NCBI GenBank assembly: GCA_038237515.1
Contig: JBBRYP010000066.1
Location: forward strand, 1-25,086
Reading direction: 5' to 3'
Origin: JBBQDZ01 sp038237515
Lineage (GTDB): Bacteria > Actinomycetota > Thermoleophilia > Gaiellales > Gaiellaceae
DNA: 25,086 nt
Below are positions 1-7,736 of the stretch, piece after piece. Every line of letters begins with the position of its first letter. Positions within the stretch are counted from its first letter, which is position 1. The position numbers and the translations under genes were made by a program. The notes below the pieces were generated by a model that had not been told where the DNA came from, made no database searches, and worked only from the letters and a program-made list of their open reading frames with translations.

Positions 1-9
1 AGGTGCCGA

Positions 10-31
10 CGGCTTCGCCCCCACGAAGCCG
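10..31. terminator. Short perfect stem-loop, possible terminator of an upstream gene
   Basis: Eight-base arms (CGGCTTCG at 10-17 and CGAAGCCG at 24-31) enclose a six-base loop. No T-run follows, so an intrinsic terminator is only a suggestion. The remainder of 32-136 is less GC-rich than the rest of the window and holds no gene that I recognise. Confidence 0.25.
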
Positions 32-136
32 GTCCCTTCCTACTTGAAAGTCATAAACATGGCTTCTTCTGCGGGCGCTGCACGACCCCTCCACCCACCC
101 CCGCAATCAGCAGCCGACCTCTTTCTGAAAGCAGCT

Positions 137-238
137 CTAAGGGGCCTGTCCAAAAAGTGAACCAGGGCGCCTGACAGGCGTCACGCGCCTCGATGCCGCC
201 TGTCATCCACAGTGGCCACTTTCGGACCGGCCCCCTAG
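137..238. repeat. Foldback (MITE-like) element with CTAA/CTAG ends
   Basis: The left arm (137-180) and right arm (197-238) are imperfect inverted copies of each other, separated by 16 bases. The outer part reads CTAAGGGGCCTGTCC on the left and, reverse-complemented, CTAGGGGGCCGGTCC on the right. The inner nine bases (TGACAGGCG at 172-180, CGCCTGTCA at 197-205) pair perfectly. About three quarters of arm positions can pair. TA flanks the element on both sides within a CTA(A/G) context, as expected for elements moved by an IS630/Tc1-type transposase. It lies downstream of the minus-strand dehydrogenase gene and could also end its transcript. No open frame exists in it. A perfect palindrome AGTGGCCACT sits at 211-220 within the right arm. 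Confidence 0.55.
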
Positions 239-285
239 CCCCAAACCTCGGATCCCGCCGTCGCGGCCACTCACCGAGTGCCCAC

Positions 286-1254
286 TCACTGATGTCGGCC
301 GTCGAGATATTCGGCGACGATCCTCTCCAGGCTCGCGTCCTGCGCAAGACCGAGAGCCAGAGCTCGGTCTGCAGACGCGTACCGCGGCCACGTGCTGACG
401 ATCTCGACGATCGCAGGTTCCTCTAGTATCTCGATTCCGCCGAGGGGCAGGTTCCGTTCCTCGGCGACGGCGCGCACGCTCTCGACCATCTCGCCGACCG
501 TCACGGACAAACTCGGCAGGTTGAGGACGCAGTCGTCTCCGAGGTCTTCCGCGCAGGCAAGCCTGACGAGGCACTCCACGACAGTCGCGACGCCGATGAT
601 CGGGATGCGCGTATCGAGCGGCACCGGTAGGTCGTACTCCCTGCCGGCCAGCGGGTCTCGGAAGACGGCGCTGGCGAAGCTCGACGCCGCGGCGTTCGGC
701 GCGCCGGGACGGATGATCACTGTCGGAAGACGAGCCACACGCCCGTCCACGAACCCCTTCCGTGTGGAGTCGTTCACGAGAAGCTCGCACGCCGCCTTGG
801 TCGCGCCGTAGGTGGTCTGCGGCACCGGCCGCGTCGTGTCGGACACCGTCTCGGGCATCGTCCGGCCGCCGAACACGGCGAACGTGCTCGCGAAGACCAA
901 CCGCGGGCGGTCTCCCTGTGCTCGGCAAGCCTCGAGCACGTTTCTCGCGCCGTCCAGGTTGACGCGCATCGCGAGGTCGAAGTCCCGCTCCCCTGCGCCG
1001 CTGACGATCGAGGCCAGATGGAACACGACGAGGTCGTCACGGGCGAGCAGCTTCCGGACCCCTGCCGAATCGCAGACGTCGCCGATCACGACCTGCGCGC
1101 CCGCCGGAGGTGACGCCCCGGCCAGCGGCGCCGCCGAATCGAAGAGGGTTAGCGTCTCGACGTCGTCGCGCAAGACGAGCCTGCGCGCGAGCGCCAGCCC
1201 GATGAAGCCGAGCCCCCCGGTGATGATGGCGTTCACGTCGACCGACTGTTGCAT
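286..1254 (-). CDS. denD: NAD-dependent epimerase/dehydratase family, D-erythronate dehydrogenase-like
   Basis: Extended short-chain dehydrogenase of 322 residues. The Rossmann motif TGGLGFIG is at residues 12-19 and the catalytic Tyr-X-X-X-Lys is YGATK (Y149, K153). The order of blocks (FASTFAVFGG, RLPTVIIRPGAPN, FRDPLAGREYDLPV) is that of the DenD family, which oxidises the C2 hydroxyl of D-erythronate to the 2-keto acid with NAD in the cytosol. The ATG at 1254 was chosen over an upstream in-frame start at 1326 because the Rossmann fold begins 12 residues later and a GGAAGGCGGAG ribosome binding site precedes it; the upstream start would run into the divergent gene. It is transcribed away from rhamnonate dehydratase with only 31 bp between starts. 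Substrate could be another aldonate; family membership is firm, exact substrate is inference. Confidence 0.8.
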   Translation of the reverse strand: MQQSVDVNAIITGGLGFIGLALARRLVLRDDVETLTLFDSAAPLAGASPPAGAQVVIGDVCDSAGVRKLLARDDLVVFHLASIVSGAGERDFDLAMRVNLDGARNVLEACRAQGDRPRLVFASTFAVFGGRTMPETVSDTTRPVPQTTYGATKAACELLVNDSTRKGFVDGRVARLPTVIIRPGAPNAAASSFASAVFRDPLAGREYDLPVPLDTRIPIIGVATVVECLVRLACAEDLGDDCVLNLPSLSVTVGEMVESVRAVAEERNLPLGGIEILEEPAIVEIVSTWPRYASADRALALGLAQDASLERIVAEYLDGRHQ

Positions 1255-1285
1255 CTCCGCCTTCCGTTGGGCAAGGTTCGCTGCC

Positions 1286-2482
1286 GTGAGCCTGCATCCG
1301 CGTGTGGTCGACGTCCGCGCGCTCACCGTCGCGGGAGCCGGTGCCGACTACCACGACCAGCCTGCCGGCCACTGGATCGACGGCCAGATCGCGACGCCGA
1401 TGAGCGGCTACCCCGAATACCGCAGCACCCGCTCCTCGTTCGGGCTGAACGTCCTCGGGACGTTCGTCGTCGAGGTCGAGGCGGACTCGGGGGAGGTGGG
1501 CGTCGGGGTCTCGACGGGCGGGCCTCCCGCCTGCTGGCTCGTGGAGCAGCATCTAGCCCAATTCGTCCTTGGTAGGGATCCGCGCCGGATCGAGCTGATC
1601 TGGGATCAGCTGTGGCGCTCGACGCTCTTCTACGGGCGCAAGGGGCTCGCCGTGAACGCCATCTCAGCGGTCGACCTGGCGCTCTGGGATCTGCTCGGCA
1701 AGCTCCGCGGCGAACCCGTGTGCGAGCTGATCGGCGGCGCCGTCCGGGACGAGATCGAGTTCTACGCGACCGGCCCGAGACCCGAGCGGGCGCAGGAGCT
1801 CGGCTTCGTCGGCGGGAAGCTCCCTCTCGTCCATGGCCCGGCCGAGGGCGAGGAGGGGCTGCGCCGGAACCTCGAGCGGGCCGAGGCGGCCCGTGCGGCC
1901 GTGGGCGACGACTTCTTCCTCGCCTACGACTGCTGGATGGCGCTCGACCTGCCGTACGCCCTCCGCCTCGCGGAGGGGCTTCGCGCGTCCGGGTTCAAGT
2001 GGCTCGAGGAGGCGCTGCCGCCCGACGACTACTGGGGATATGCGGAGCTTCGTCGGCGCTCGCCGCCGGGCCTGCTGATCGCCACCGGCGAACACGAGGC
2101 GGGACGGCACGGGTTCCGGATGCTGATCGACATGGAGTGCTGCGACATCGTCCAGCCCGATGTCGGCTGGTGCGGTGGGTTGACGGAGCTCCTGAAGATC
2201 GCCGCCTACGCCGACGCACACGGCGTCGCCGTGGTTCCACACGGTTCCAGCGTCTACAGCTACCACTTCGTCGTCACGCGACCGTCGACTCAGTTCGCCG
2301 AATTCCTGATGATGTCTCCCGACGCCGCCGAGGTTGTGCCGATGTTCAGGCCGCTCTTTCGCGACGAGCCCGTGCCGAGCAGCGGCCGACTCCGGCTGCC
2401 CGACCGCCCGGGCTTCGGAGTCGAGCTCGACCGGTCGCTCTCCTTCGAGCGGCCGTTCAGACGCTCGGATGGTCTGGCGTAA
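1286..2482 (+). CDS. rhmD: L-rhamnonate dehydratase (enolase superfamily)
   Basis: Removes water from L-rhamnonate to give 2-keto-3-deoxy-L-rhamnonate, in the cytosol, with Mg2+. The 398-residue length matches the family (about 400). Motifs align closely with the E. coli enzyme as I remember it: HWIDGQIATPMS near residue 29, SFGLNVLGTFVVEVEA, metal ligands D215, E241 and E269, H270, and the general-acid/base H319 in VPHGSS. The offset to the enterobacterial numbering is about 11 throughout. GTG at 1286 was chosen because the protein aligns from there and an AAGG lies upstream; a longer open frame back to 812 would overlap the divergent gene. It points to the non-phosphorylative rhamnose pathway, with the FadR regulator, VOC protein, alcohol dehydrogenase and ABC transporter downstream on the same strand. 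Confidence 0.93.
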   Translation: MSLHPRVVDVRALTVAGAGADYHDQPAGHWIDGQIATPMSGYPEYRSTRSSFGLNVLGTFVVEVEADSGEVGVGVSTGGPPACWLVEQHLAQFVLGRDPRRIELIWDQLWRSTLFYGRKGLAVNAISAVDLALWDLLGKLRGEPVCELIGGAVRDEIEFYATGPRPERAQELGFVGGKLPLVHGPAEGEEGLRRNLERAEAARAAVGDDFFLAYDCWMALDLPYALRLAEGLRASGFKWLEEALPPDDYWGYAELRRRSPPGLLIATGEHEAGRHGFRMLIDMECCDIVQPDVGWCGGLTELLKIAAYADAHGVAVVPHGSSVYSYHFVVTRPSTQFAEFLMMSPDAAEVVPMFRPLFRDEPVPSSGRLRLPDRPGFGVELDRSLSFERPFRRSDGLA

Positions 2483-2485
2483 GAT
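2456..2485 (+). promoter_or_regulatory. Candidate promoter of the FadR-type regulator
   Basis: TTCAGA (2456-2461) and TAAGAT (2480-2485) are separated by 18 bases. The -10 box overlaps the TAA stop of rhmD and lies about 40 bp before the regulator's GTG start. The -35 match is poor; read-through from rhmD is equally likely. Confidence 0.25.
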
Positions 2486-2526
2486 CGGTCGCGGGACCTC
2501 CGTGACCCCGAGAGCAAGGACTATCC

Positions 2527-3276
2527 GTGGCGGGCAGCAAATCGTCGACCAAGGCCATGTTCGCGCAGATCGTGCGCGAGCCGAGGCTCTCGGACAAGGT
2601 CGCCGACCTGCTCCTGGAGACGATCGTCGCGCAGGAGCTCGAGCCGGGAGTGCGGCTTCCGTCCGAGCGTGAGCTCGGCGAGCAGTTCGGCGTTTCCCGC
2701 ACCGTCGTCCGAGAGGCCATCCGCGCTCTCGCCGCAAAGGGCGTCATCGACGTTCGCACCGGCAGCGGGCTTCGTGTCGCCGCCGTCCACGCTTCTGCTG
2801 TCAGCGAATCGATCGGCCTGTACCTTCGCGGCGGCTCGCTCGAGTACCCGATGGTGCACGAGGTGCGCAAGCTCCTCGAGGTCGAGATCGCCGGGCTCGC
2901 CGCCACGCGCGCCGGCGAGGAGCAGGTGATCACCATGCGGCAGATCTGCGCGCGGATGGAGGCGAACGTCGCCGCCCGTGACCTCGAGGCCGCCTCGCGC
3001 CTCGACCTCGAGTTCCACCGCGAGCTCGCGGGCTCGACCGACAACGACCTCTACCTGCTCCTGCTCGATTCGATCGGCGAGGCGCTGCTCGTCGTCAGGA
3101 GAGACAACCTCCGGAAGCCGAGCGCCGCACGCGACGCGTTGCGATCGCACCGCGAGATCCTCGAACGGGTGGAGGCGCGCGATCCGAACGGCGCCCGCCA
3201 GGCCATGGAGCACCATCTCGACGACGTCGAGCAGCATTGGCTCGGGGCACGCGACGGAGCTGGTCCGGTTCCATGA
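2527..3276 (+). CDS. GntR-family regulator, FadR subfamily (FCD domain)
   Basis: DNA-binding transcription factor of 249 residues. A winged helix-turn-helix covers roughly residues 15-85, with the GntR signature LPSERELGEQFGVSRTVVRE and the wing GVIDVRTGSGLRV. The C-terminal FCD effector domain follows (about 90-235), with the Asp/His metal or ligand residues seen in DLEFHREL, SHREIL and EHHL. FCD regulators usually sense small organic acids, so a sugar-acid intermediate of this locus is a fair guess. GTG at 2527 has an AAGGA six bases upstream. Its TGA overlaps the ATG of the next gene (ATGA). It most likely represses the rhmD or transporter genes; a palindrome at 6105-6114 is a candidate operator, although no binding site is proven. 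Confidence 0.92.
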   Translation: MAGSKSSTKAMFAQIVREPRLSDKVADLLLETIVAQELEPGVRLPSERELGEQFGVSRTVVREAIRALAAKGVIDVRTGSGLRVAAVHASAVSESIGLYLRGGSLEYPMVHEVRKLLEVEIAGLAATRAGEEQVITMRQICARMEANVAARDLEAASRLDLEFHRELAGSTDNDLYLLLLDSIGEALLVVRRDNLRKPSAARDALRSHREILERVEARDPNGARQAMEHHLDDVEQHWLGARDGAGPVP

Positions 3277-3710
3277 CCCCCGTTCGGCGACTCGACCACG
3301 TGGCGGTGGCTGTGCAGAGCACGGAGGAGGCGTTGCGGTACTTCGGCGAGCAGCTCGGGCTCGAGGTCGTTCACTCGGAAGAGCTCGAAACGCCGCGCGT
3401 GCGTCTCACGTATCTCGACGCGGGCAACGCGTTCGTCCAGCTCGTCGAGCCGCTCGATCCGAACGGCGAGATCGGGCGATGGTTGGCCGCGCACGGAGAG
3501 GGCGTGCACCACGTGTGCTTCGGGGTCGACGATCCCGTGGCAGGTGCCGCCGCACTCGCGCTCGGCGGAGCGGGAGAGCCGTCACGTGGCAGCGGTCGCG
3601 GCCGGGTCTCGTCGTTCGTGCCGGCGCCTGCGCCGCACGGGGTCAGGATCGAGTGCACGGAGTTCAGGCGCGAGGAGGACGTCGACCGGAATGCGGGTTG
3701 GCTCGGCTGA
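3273..3710 (+). CDS. VOC-superfamily protein, methylmalonyl-CoA-epimerase-like
   Basis: A 145-residue vicinal-oxygen-chelate (glyoxalase/epimerase) protein made of two beta-alpha-beta-beta-beta modules. Candidate metal ligands follow the methylmalonyl-CoA epimerase pattern: H9 in LDHVAVAV, Gln in FVQLVEP, His in GVHHVCFGV and Glu in VRIECTEF. Length matches that family (about 135-150). The start at ATG 3273 overlaps the regulator's stop codon; an in-frame upstream start at 3237 lies inside the regulator gene and is rejected. Nothing in the surroundings concerns propionyl-CoA, so an isomerase or lyase acting on a sugar-acid intermediate is as likely as true methylmalonyl-CoA epimerase. Family firm, function open. 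Confidence 0.82.
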   Translation: MTPVRRLDHVAVAVQSTEEALRYFGEQLGLEVVHSEELETPRVRLTYLDAGNAFVQLVEPLDPNGEIGRWLAAHGEGVHHVCFGVDDPVAGAAALALGGAGEPSRGSGRGRVSSFVPAPAPHGVRIECTEFRREEDVDRNAGWLG

Positions 3711-3775
3711 GAGGTATGAGCGCGGTCTGAGCGCCTGATGGAAATCCGGTACGCCGTCGTATAGCTTGGACGGCG

Positions 3776-4780
3776 ATGCGCCAGCTCGTTTTCCACGGGC
3801 CCTGGAAGCTTGCGGTGGAGGAGGCCGAGCCGCCGCCGCTCGCCCGCGGCGAGGTTCGCATCTCGGTCCACTCGGTGGGCGTCTGCGGCTCGGACGTCCA
3901 CGGATACGCCGGCGTGAACACTCGCCGGCAGCCCGGCATGGTCATGGGTCACGAGGCAGTCGGAACTGTCGCGGAGGTGGGAGCCGGCGTCGAGAAGCTC
4001 GCACCGGGCCGCCGGGTGGTGGTCGACCCGATCCTCTCCTGCGGCCGCTGCGGACTCTGCCTCGAGGGCAGCGACAACCTCTGCGAGGATCGGCGGATCT
4101 ACGGCTGCGTCCCAGGGCTGGCGGGCGCATACGCCGAAACCTTCGACGCCCCGGCTGCGAATGCGCTTCCCTTCGACGGTCCGGCCCCGACCGAGTGGGG
4201 CGCTCTCGTCGAGCCGCTCTCGGTCGGAGCGCGCGCCGCGCGGGTGGGCTCGATCGGCGTGGGAGAAGAGGTCTTCGTCGTGGGCGGAGGCCCCATCGGA
4301 GTGGCGGCAGCGCTCGCCGCTCGCCGGCGCGGGGCTGCCCGCGTGGTGATCTCCGAGCCGCTGGCGCACCGCCGGGAGGTCGCGGAGCGCCTGGGACTGG
4401 AGACGGCCGACCCCCGGTCCAAGGAGCTGCCGCGGTCGGCTTTCCCGGTGGCGGTGGACTGCGTGGGCCACTCCGAGACGCTCGCGGCTGCTCTTCGCAG
4501 CATCCGTCCCCGCGGGCGGGTCGTGTTCGTAGGGCTCGCGGAGGAGACGATCGGCCTCCCGACCGCGCCGCTGATGGTCGGTGAGCGCTCGATCACGGGA
4601 TCGTCGGCCTACGCGGCCGAAGACTTCCGGCTCACGGCGGAATGGGTCGCGTCCGGGCAGGACGACCTCGCGCCCCTGATCGAGAGCCGAGTCGACCTCG
4701 ACGGCCTGCCGTCGGTCTTCGAAGGCTATGCCCGCGGCACCCTCGACGCGATGAAGACGCTTCTACAACTTCCGACCTGA
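3776..4780 (+). CDS. Zinc-dependent medium-chain alcohol/polyol dehydrogenase
   Basis: NAD(P)-dependent oxidoreductase of 334 residues in the sorbitol/threonine dehydrogenase branch of the MDR superfamily. Catalytic zinc ligands are C37 (GVCGSD) and H59-E60 (MGHE), with a third Glu in LVEPLSVG. The structural zinc lobe is complete: C89, C92, C95 and C103. The nucleotide fold shows VVGGGPIG at about residue 168. It probably oxidises a sugar, polyol or aldonate hydroxyl in this catabolic locus. The 65-bp gap upstream carries TATAGCTT at 3760-3767, a possible -10 that would give a very short leader, and a GGACGG ribosome site. The ATPase gene begins 17 bp after its stop, suggesting one transcript. 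Confidence 0.9.
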   Translation: MRQLVFHGPWKLAVEEAEPPPLARGEVRISVHSVGVCGSDVHGYAGVNTRRQPGMVMGHEAVGTVAEVGAGVEKLAPGRRVVVDPILSCGRCGLCLEGSDNLCEDRRIYGCVPGLAGAYAETFDAPAANALPFDGPAPTEWGALVEPLSVGARAARVGSIGVGEEVFVVGGGPIGVAAALAARRRGAARVVISEPLAHRREVAERLGLETADPRSKELPRSAFPVAVDCVGHSETLAAALRSIRPRGRVVFVGLAEETIGLPTAPLMVGERSITGSSAYAAEDFRLTAEWVASGQDDLAPLIESRVDLDGLPSVFEGYARGTLDAMKTLLQLPT

Positions 4781-4797
4781 GCGAGGAGGGGTTTCGG

Positions 4798-6000
4798 TTG
4801 GCACAGGTCACGCTCGACCAGGTCGGCAAGGTGTACCCGGACGGAACGATGGCCGTGAAGGAGTTCTCGCTCGAGATCGCCGACGGCGAGCTGATGGTCT
4901 TCGTCGGGCCCTCCGGCTGCGGAAAGACCACGGCTCTGCGCATGGTCGCGGGGCTGGAGGAGATCACGCACGGCGAGGTCAGGATCGGCGAGCGCGTCGT
5001 GAACGCGATGCCGCCTCGCGACCGAGACGTGGCGATGGTGTTCCAGACGTACGCGCTCTACCCGCACAAGAGCGTCTACGACAACCTGGCGTTCCCGCTC
5101 CGTCTGCGCGGCATGTCGAAGGCGGAGGTGGACCAGCGGGTGACGCGAATCGCCCGGCTGCTCGAGCTCGAAGAGCAGCTGAAGCGGCGCCCGCGCCAGC
5201 TCTCCGGCGGTCAGCGGCAGCGGGTAGCGATGGGTCGCGCGATCGTCCGCGAGCCTCAGGCGTTCCTGATGGACGAGCCGCTCTCGAACCTGGACGCGAA
5301 GCTGCGCACCCAGATGCGCGCGGAGATCGGGCTCCTGCACAAGGAGCTCGGGATCACGACGATCTACGTGACTCACGACCAGATCGAGGCGATGACGCTC
5401 GGGCAGCGTGTGGCCGTTCTGCGGCGCGGCGAGCTGCAGCAGGTGGCGCCGCCGCAGGAGCTCTACGACCTGCCCGTGAATCTCTTCGTCGCCGGCTTCA
5501 TCGGCAGCCCCGCGATGAACTTCTTCCAGGGGCAGGTCGTCCACGCGAACGGAAGCGTCGAGGTGGCGGTCGGGGACCAGCGCCTGCCGGTCGACCAGAA
5601 GGAGCTCGCCCTCCACCCCGCGCTCGCCGGACGCGGTGGGGGCAACATCATCGTCGGCATCCGGCCGGAGCACCTCGAGGATGCGGCGCTCGCAGCCGGC
5701 GAGGCGCGGCGCCTGCGCGGGCAGGTCCAGCTGAAGGAGCTCCTGGGCTCGGAGGTGATCGTGCACTTCCAGGTCGAGGCCGCGCCCGCGGTGACCGAGG
5801 AGCTGCGGGAGATCGCGCAGGACACCGACGCGGCCGCCGTGGACGAGCTCGACCACCAGCGCCGGCTCCGCCGGACGGCCTTCGTCGGCCGCTTCGCGCT
5901 TGGAACGACAGTCGAGGAGGATCAGCCAGCGGAGATCGCCGTCTCCCCGGGCGCGCTCCGATTCTTCGACGCGGAGTCCGGGCAGGCGATTCGCGGCTAG
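4798..6000 (+). CDS. CUT1 sugar ABC transporter ATP-binding subunit (MalK/UgpC/MsmK type)
   Basis: ATPase of a carbohydrate importer, 400 residues, cytoplasmic face of the membrane. Walker A GPSGCGKTT is at residues 37-45, Q-loop in VFQTYALYPH, ABC signature LSGGQRQRVAMGRAI, Walker B AFLMDEPLSNLDAKLR and the H-loop THD. A C-terminal TOBE/OB-type regulatory region follows from about 235; it is somewhat longer than the usual MalK tail (360-380 residues in total). The start is a TTG at 4798, chosen because an excellent AGGAGG at 4784-4789 precedes it by eight bases and the domain begins at once. Longer in-frame readings back to 4642 overlap the dehydrogenase. The stop codon TAG is part of a CTAG-bounded hairpin. 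Its partner subunits are the next three genes. Confidence 0.95.
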   Translation: MAQVTLDQVGKVYPDGTMAVKEFSLEIADGELMVFVGPSGCGKTTALRMVAGLEEITHGEVRIGERVVNAMPPRDRDVAMVFQTYALYPHKSVYDNLAFPLRLRGMSKAEVDQRVTRIARLLELEEQLKRRPRQLSGGQRQRVAMGRAIVREPQAFLMDEPLSNLDAKLRTQMRAEIGLLHKELGITTIYVTHDQIEAMTLGQRVAVLRRGELQQVAPPQELYDLPVNLFVAGFIGSPAMNFFQGQVVHANGSVEVAVGDQRLPVDQKELALHPALAGRGGGNIIVGIRPEHLEDAALAAGEARRLRGQVQLKELLGSEVIVHFQVEAAPAVTEELREIAQDTDAAAVDELDHQRRLRRTAFVGRFALGTTVEEDQPAEIAVSPGALRFFDAESGQAIRG

Positions 6001-6062
6001 ATACTTCCCCTGGATAAGACGTTGTCGGCAGCTCGTAGCCGCTGTTCGGGGGAAGTAGCTAG
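5997..6062 (+). repeat. CTAG-bounded hairpin starting on the ATPase stop codon
   Basis: The 14-base arms CTAGATACTTCCCC (5997-6010) and GGGGAAGTAGCTAG (6049-6062) pair at 13 of 14 positions. As plus-strand RNA the stem extends inward by six more pairs, three of them G-U. The first CTAG contains the TAG stop of the ATPase gene. The structure may protect or end the ATPase message before the solute-binding protein gene, which has its own candidate promoter downstream. A second CTAG follows at 6063-6066. Confidence 0.55.
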
Positions 6063-6074
6063 CTAGATGCTGTC

Positions 6075-6114
6075 TTGACGGCGCACCCCCCGCGGCGGGA
6101 TGATTGACCGGTCA
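6075..6114 (+). promoter_or_regulatory. Candidate promoter and overlapping palindromic operator for the solute-binding protein gene
   Basis: TTGACG (6075-6080) and GATGAT (6099-6104) are spaced by 18 bases. Directly after the -10 lies a perfect ten-base palindrome, TGACCGGTCA (6105-6114), which would cover the transcription start. That is the classic position for repression. The likely binder is the FadR-type regulator upstream or a LacI-type protein encoded elsewhere; neither is shown. Confidence 0.4.
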
Positions 6115-6146
6115 TCCGGTGGGCCAGTTCGAGGAGGTGCGAGCAC

Positions 6147-7724
6147 GTGAGCGACGACAACTCCGGAGATCTCGACGGGATCTTCGACAAACCGCTTGGC
6201 CGCAGAGACTTTCTCTTCGACTCGGCCAAGCTCATGGCGGCCGCGACCGCGGCCGGACCGTTCTTCATGGCGGCGAAGCAGGCGGCGGCGGCCGAACGGG
6301 CCTCGCTCGGCGGCGATCCGATCGCCAGCGGGGCGGCTGCTGCCGCAAAGAAGAACTTCAACGGCGTCGGGATCACGAAGATCGCGGAGTCCGGCCCCCA
6401 GGCGCTCGAGCCGAAGAACTTCTCGGGGCCGCTCTGGAAGAAGCTCACGGGCGGGAGCGTGAGCGTCGTCGAGGCGCCGTTCGCCAACATCCACTCGAAG
6501 GCCCTCGCCGAGCATCTCGCGAAGTCCGGCGCACTCGACGTGATCGACACGTCGCCTGCGTGGATCCCCGAGTTCGCCGACCGCGGCGTGATCATCCCGA
6601 TCGATCAGCTGGTGGCGAAGTACAAGGCGAAGGCGACCTTCAACGACCTGCACCCGCTGTACCGCCTGCTCTCGAAATACAAGGGGAAGACGTGGGGCTT
6701 CTTCGACGACGGCGACGTGTGGAATCTCTACTACCGCAAGGACATCTTCGGCAACCCGAAGCTGAAGAAGGCCTACAAGGCCAAGTTCAAGCGAGACCTC
6801 CGCGTCCCGACGTCGTGGCACGAGTTCGACGAGACGGCGCAGTTCATCACCGACCAGATGGCGCCAAACGTCTACGGCGCGAACGAGGGTCGGGCGCTCG
6901 GCAACCCCGGCAACCAGTTCTACTTCTTCCAGCAGTTCCGCAACCGCGGCGGGCGGTTCTTCGATTCGAAGACGATGAAATCGCAGATCAACAACGCCCT
7001 TGGCGTGGGGGCGATGACCGACATCATGAAGGAGCTGAAGGCGTCCTCCCCGGGGATCGAGAAGCTCGACTTCGTCTCCTCCTGGGGCCTCTGGCTGAAC
7101 GGCAAGACGGCGATGATCTACGCCTGGCCGCCGACCGGGCGCATCTCCGAGAACTACGCGCAGCGCGACAAGGCGTTCGCCTTCCTGCCGAAGTCGAAGA
7201 TCGTCGGCAAGACCGGCTACGCCCTGATGCCCGGTAAGAACGGCGAGCACGCCGGCAGCTTCATCCAGTGCGTGGCCGCCGACTCGAAGAACAAGGAGGC
7301 CGCGTTCCTCTACGCGCTCTGGGCCACGAGCCCGTCGATCTCGCTCCAGCGCGTGATGCTGCCCTACACGCTGCGCGATCCGTACCGGATCTCGCACTAC
7401 AAGTCCAAGGCGTACCGCGCCCTGTGGCCGAGCGCGAAGGAGTACCTGATCACGCTCGCGGAGGCCGCCAACAATGCCGTCATCGACATGCAGATGACGG
7501 GAGCGGCCGACTACGCGAACGCCCTCGACCGCGAGATGACGGCGATCTACGCCGGCAAGGACGTCAAGAAGGGCCTCGACGACGCCGCCAAGGAGTGGGA
7601 CTCCGTCACCAAGAAGCTCGGGGTCGACAACCAGCGGAAGGCGTACGCCGAGTACCTCAAACTGCCCGGCGCGACTGCGGCCAACACGGTCAGCAAGCTC
7701 GGGCTGGCGGTGCACATCACGTAG
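6147..7724 (+). CDS. Extracellular solute-binding protein of CUT1 ABC transporter, Tat-exported
   Basis: Binds the transported sugar outside the membrane and delivers it to the two permeases that follow. The product is 525 residues, longer than most family 1 binding proteins (about 400-450). The N-terminus carries a twin-arginine motif, GRRDFLF with R19-R20, followed by an alanine-rich hydrophobic stretch (about 28-50), so export folded through Tat is likely; no lipobox cysteine is seen. Typical features follow: a first lobe with the IDTSPAWIPEFADRGVIIPID segment, and a second lobe containing GLWLNGKTAMIYAWPPTGR. The GTG at 6147 is supported by a near-perfect AGGAGGTG at 6132-6139. Ligand cannot be read from sequence; neighbouring enzymes suggest a sugar or sugar acid such as rhamnose. 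Confidence 0.93.
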   Translation: MSDDNSGDLDGIFDKPLGRRDFLFDSAKLMAAATAAGPFFMAAKQAAAAERASLGGDPIASGAAAAAKKNFNGVGITKIAESGPQALEPKNFSGPLWKKLTGGSVSVVEAPFANIHSKALAEHLAKSGALDVIDTSPAWIPEFADRGVIIPIDQLVAKYKAKATFNDLHPLYRLLSKYKGKTWGFFDDGDVWNLYYRKDIFGNPKLKKAYKAKFKRDLRVPTSWHEFDETAQFITDQMAPNVYGANEGRALGNPGNQFYFFQQFRNRGGRFFDSKTMKSQINNALGVGAMTDIMKELKASSPGIEKLDFVSSWGLWLNGKTAMIYAWPPTGRISENYAQRDKAFAFLPKSKIVGKTGYALMPGKNGEHAGSFIQCVAADSKNKEAAFLYALWATSPSISLQRVMLPYTLRDPYRISHYKSKAYRALWPSAKEYLITLAEAANNAVIDMQMTGAADYANALDREMTAIYAGKDVKKGLDDAAKEWDSVTKKLGVDNQRKAYAEYLKLPGATAANTVSKLGLAVHIT

Positions 7725-7736
7725 CGCACCGCTGGA

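Noticed and set aside
211..220. Palindrome AGTGGCCACT as an operator
   Set aside because: It lies within the right arm of the foldback element, with no promoter nearby, so it is better explained as part of that repeat.
51..347. A 98-residue minus-strand frame in the left non-coding region
   Set aside because: It overlaps the foldback element and the 3' end of the DenD-like gene, has no ribosome site and no similarity I can recognise.
3371..4471. A 366-residue minus-strand frame over the VOC and alcohol dehydrogenase genes
   Set aside because: Antisense to two well-supported genes, without recognisable domains.
4726..5856. A 376-residue minus-strand open frame antisense to the ABC ATPase
   Set aside because: No motif; mirrors the codon bias of the ATPase gene.
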